Positions 14,496-16,656 of a stretch of 16,656 nt of DNA are shown piece after piece. Source of the stretch: an uncultured Ruminococcus sp. Lineage in GTDB: Bacteria; Bacillota; Clostridia; Oscillospirales; Ruminococcaceae. Every line of letters begins with the position of its first letter. Positions within the stretch are counted from its first letter, which is position 1. A model generated the notes under the pieces. That model worked only from the letters and a program-made list of their open reading frames with translations, had not been told where the DNA came from and ran no database searches. Position numbers and translations under genes: made by a program. The stretch covers positions 1 through 16,656 of the forward strand of contig CANQCJ010000022.1 in NCBI GenBank assembly GCA_947589205.1, given 5' to 3'.

Positions 14496-14890
14496 AGCGG
14501 GGGATATCTTCAGGCGTTCCTAAGGAGCGCGTAAAAAAGGTGATAAGGGTATATCTTTGCGTAATTTTGATTTTGCTCGGCTATTATCTTTTAGTTACAA
14601 ATATCGACATCGGGGTAAACTGTATCTTCCGCAGGCTGACCGGCTTAAAGTGTCCCGGCTGCGGCAGCACCCGCGCCGTGCTCTGCATACTACGCGGCGA
14701 CTGGGCAGGCTCTTTTAAGCAGAATCTGATGCTTATCCCGGAGCTGACGTTTGTCGGTTGGGCTGCCGTTTACAGTACGGTAAATTTTTTAAAGACCGGC
14801 AGGGGCGGGCTGAACGTCAAGCCCGATCGGGCGGCTTATGTTTTTTTAGCCGTGCTGCTGATCTGGTGGGTCGTAAGAAACTTGATATAA
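14492..14890 (+). CDS. DUF2752 family membrane protein
   Basis: The product has 132 residues. The family signature CPGCGSTRA (54-62) follows a first hydrophobic segment (about 18-36) and precedes WAGSFKQN (71-78), where most members have a small residue-rich helix ending in N-P or similar. Two further hydrophobic stretches lie near 83-100 and 113-131, so about three membrane passes are expected. The function of DUF2752 is not known. The paired Cys in CPGCG suggests metal or thiol chemistry, which is inference only. The gene starts inside the tetR stop codon (ATGA overlap), which implies coupled translation and a shared promoter at 13927-13948. An internal start near residue 10-17 cannot be excluded. 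A strong terminator follows immediately. Confidence 0.87.
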   Translation: MKRGISSGVPKERVKKVIRVYLCVILILLGYYLLVTNIDIGVNCIFRRLTGLKCPGCGSTRAVLCILRGDWAGSFKQNLMLIPELTFVGWAAVYSTVNFLKTGRGGLNVKPDRAAYVFLAVLLIWWVVRNLI

Positions 14891-14931
14891 AAAACGCGCT
14901 GTCGGGAAAACAGCGCGTTATTGTTTTTTTA
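14891..14931. terminator. Bidirectional terminator between the DUF2752 and GH5 genes
   Basis: A perfect 10-bp stem, AACGCGCTGT (14893-14902) and ACAGCGCGTT (14910-14919), has loop CGGGAAA. It is followed by TTGTTTTTTT on the plus strand and by a T run on the minus strand (complement of the A run at about 14889-14894). Confidence 0.92.
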
Positions 14932-16656
14932 CAGACCGTTTGCTTTTGAAAGCGTTATGCCGTTATCGCCCAGCGGGATCTTGTGGTCGAGACCTACGAA
15001 TTTGCCGTTCTCCTGCCAGAGGACCTCTTTTACGAAATTGTATTTCTCATCGTCCCAGGTCTTGAAATCGTCGAGCACGAGTCCGCCGGTGTCGCCGGAA
15101 TTAGCGTTGAAGCACCAGAAGGTGTGGTGCAGCTTGTATTTCTTTATCAGCGTGCGCATATGGGTCATCCAGGTAAGGTTCGGCTCGGTCATAAAGCCGC
15201 CCCATTCGCCGATGAGCAGCGGCGCGGTCTTGTTTTCGTAGATGTAGAACCAGTTGTCCCTCCAGCAGTCCTCCATCAGCGAATCGTAATCGTAATCGCC
15301 CGAGAACCAGGGCTGCTGATAAACGGTAGGACCGTAATCGTGCGGCGAGTAGACGAGCTTATCCTGATGCTTGCCCAGGTCTATCGGATAGTCCTTGACG
15401 CCGCGCAGGTTTCCGCCCCACCAGTTGAAATAGTAGTCTGCGCTGTCGGTCGAGCTGTAATTGCCCTTTTTGATAGGATAGGTCTCCGTGCCCTCTACCA
15501 TTATCAGCACGTTGGGATTTTTCGCAAGTATCTTGCCTGCGGCTGTCTCGGCGGTGTACTTCCAGTTGTTCTTGTCCTTTGAATTATCCCACTTAGCCGC
15601 CGAATCGCCCTCGTTGGGCTTTCCGTGAGGCTCGTTTTTAAGGTCGTAGGCGATTATCGTATCGTTGTCCTTGTAACGCTCCGCCATCCATTCGAGCGCG
15701 GAATAGTATTCGTCGACGCTTATCTTGTCGGTGTACCAGAGGTTCACGTTATGACCGGAGGCGTTGGTCTCGGCTGAGTGGATATCTATCATGACCTTGA
15801 TGCCGTTTTCCTCGGCAAGCTTTAGGAAATAATCGAAGATCTGCAAGCTGTTCATGGAATTCAGCTCGGTGTTGTAGGCGTTGTTGTAGTTCGCCTGCGG
15901 ATATTCGCCGTCAGCCCACTGGTTTATAAGCTCTGCGGAAAACGGCACGCGGATAAGATTGAACCCGTGGTCGGCGATAGCGTCGACCGATTCTGTCAGA
16001 ACGCTGTTCCACAAGCCGTCGAAGGTGTTCGTTCCGGTGTTATAGCCGAACCAGTTTACGCCGGTCAGCCAGACCTCCTTGCCGTCCTTGTCATAGATCC
16101 TATTGCCGTCGGTGTGCAGCCAGTCGTCGCCCTGCTCGGCTTTGCTCGTGCGCTTAAGCAGCTTGTCAACGTCGACGTCGCCGCCGTTGTTGCTATTGCC
16201 GCCGCTGCCGTTATTGTTATTGCTGTTTTTGGGAACGCTGCCCTTTTTGACGGTGCATTCGATACCGTTTATTTTCGCGCTTTTAACGTTCAGCGCGCCC
16301 TTAGTGCCGATGTTGCAGCCCAGCCCGTCCGTGGACGCGCCCGCGGCGATCTCGCCGTTGTAATCGGCGTTAGTGATGGTAAGCGTATCGCCGTCGCACT
16401 TGTAGGTGCCGTTCCAGCCCTCGCAGCTTGACAGTCCTTCGATCTCGAGCGTGAGCGTCCAGCCGCTGACGGTATCCTGATCGACGTTTTTAACGCTCAT
16501 CTCCATGCCGGTCATGGTAACGCCGTTCCCGCCGTCCCAGGAATTTGAACCGCTGTAGTAAAAGACAAATCCGGTAAGATCCTTGTCGTCGTCCTTTTCC
16601 TCGTCCTCGTCGGCTTCCTCGCTGTCGGCGTCCTCGGCTTCTTCGGAGGACTCTTC
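14929..16656 (-). CDS. CBM-GH5 endoglucanase (GH5_1-like cellulase), N-terminus outside window
   Basis: The frame is open to the right edge, so the signal peptide and start lie beyond 16656. The visible 575 residues are, in order: a Glu/Asp/Ser linker (16656 to about 16580); a small beta-rich module with a CBM2-like pattern (WNGTY, TLTITNADYNGEIAAGAS, about 16575-16240); an Asn/Gly/Ser linker (about 16230-16180); and a GH5 catalytic domain (about 16130-14990). The acid/base Glu is in NEP (codon 15633-15631) and the nucleophile Glu in IGEWGG (codon 15207-15205). GVNWFGYNT, WWGGNL and LVYSPHDYGPTVY match the GH5_1 group that includes Acidothermus E1. The protein is presumably secreted and cuts cellulose internally. 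No dockerin is seen at the C-terminus, which ends soon after the catalytic domain. The internal ATG at 16515 falls inside the carbohydrate-binding module and is not the start. Confidence 0.92.
   Translation of the reverse strand, partial: EESSEEAEDADSEEADEDEEKDDDKDLTGFVFYYSGSNSWDGGNGVTMTGMEMSVKNVDQDTVSGWTLTLEIEGLSSCEGWNGTYKCDGDTLTITNADYNGEIAAGASTDGLGCNIGTKGALNVKSAKINGIECTVKKGSVPKNSNNNNGSGGNSNNGGDVDVDKLLKRTSKAEQGDDWLHTDGNRIYDKDGKEVWLTGVNWFGYNTGTNTFDGLWNSVLTESVDAIADHGFNLIRVPFSAELINQWADGEYPQANYNNAYNTELNSMNSLQIFDYFLKLAEENGIKVMIDIHSAETNASGHNVNLWYTDKISVDEYYSALEWMAERYKDNDTIIAYDLKNEPHGKPNEGDSAAKWDNSKDKNNWKYTAETAAGKILAKNPNVLIMVEGTETYPIKKGNYSSTDSADYYFNWWGGNLRGVKDYPIDLGKHQDKLVYSPHDYGPTVYQQPWFSGDYDYDSLMEDCWRDNWFYIYENKTAPLLIGEWGGFMTEPNLTWMTHMRTLIKKYKLHHTFWCFNANSGDTGGLVLDDFKTWDDEKYNFVKEVLWQENGKFVGLDHKIPLGDNGITLSKANGL

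Noticed and set aside
15967..16431. Plus-strand frame opposite the GH5 gene
   Set aside because: Its hydrophobic Val/Ala-rich translation reflects the complement of Asn/Gly/Asp codons of the linker and CBM. There is no start signal.

Overview
The window looks like chromosomal DNA from a Gram-positive, low-to-mid GC Clostridia, most likely a cellulolytic Ruminococcus-type member of the Oscillospiraceae. This is an inference. It rests on strong AGGAGG-type ribosome binding sites, sigma-A promoters of the TTGAAA-17-TATAAT type, heavy use of ATA for Ile, a Bacillus/Clostridium-type gene cluster (MurJ/SpoVB-like flippase, mazG, HU, rqcP), and a secreted GH5 endoglucanase with an attached carbohydrate-binding module.

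Layout, left to right. (1) 1-1205: the 3' part of a ComM/YifB AAA ATPase. (2) 1357-3081: a phosphoglucomutase (pgcA type) with its own promoter and a strong terminator. (3) 3203-6357: a co-directional group of a MurJ/SpoVB-like lipid flippase, MazG, HU and the ribosome-quality-control S4 protein RqcP. This matches the conserved yabM-yabN-(hup)-yabO segment of spore-formers but stops before yabP, yabQ and divIC. (4) 6405-8169, minus strand: a two-gene operon of a flavodiiron protein (FprA) and a flavin reductase-rubredoxin fusion (Hrb-like), an O2/NO detoxification pair. (5) 8271-9305, minus strand: a stand-alone methylthioribose-1-phosphate isomerase (MtnA). (6) 9489-10856: a MATE efflux transporter, divergent from mtnA. 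(7) 10993-11793: a lipoprotein with an acidic repeat linker and unknown function. (8) 11843-13759, minus strand: a cytoplasmic diguanylate cyclase fused to a LacI-type sugar-binding domain. (9) 13977-14890: a divergent TetR regulator translationally coupled to a small DUF2752 membrane protein. (10) 14929-16656, minus strand: the C-terminal part of a CBM-GH5 endoglucanase that continues beyond the window.

The transcription architecture is unusually legible. Good promoters are visible before pgcA, mazG, fprA, mtnA, the MATE gene, the lipoprotein, the cyclase and tetR. Three convergent borders (6360-6405, 11808-11843, 14891-14931) each carry a hairpin flanked by A and T tracts, so one element can stop transcription from both sides. 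No non-coding stretch exceeds about 220 bases. I see no tRNA, rRNA, CRISPR, insertion sequence or phage gene.

No clearly new multi-gene system is evident. The parts most worth a second look are the sugar-sensor diguanylate cyclase close to a cellulase gene, the tetR-DUF2752 pair with a palindrome over its promoter, and the clipped sporulation-type cluster.
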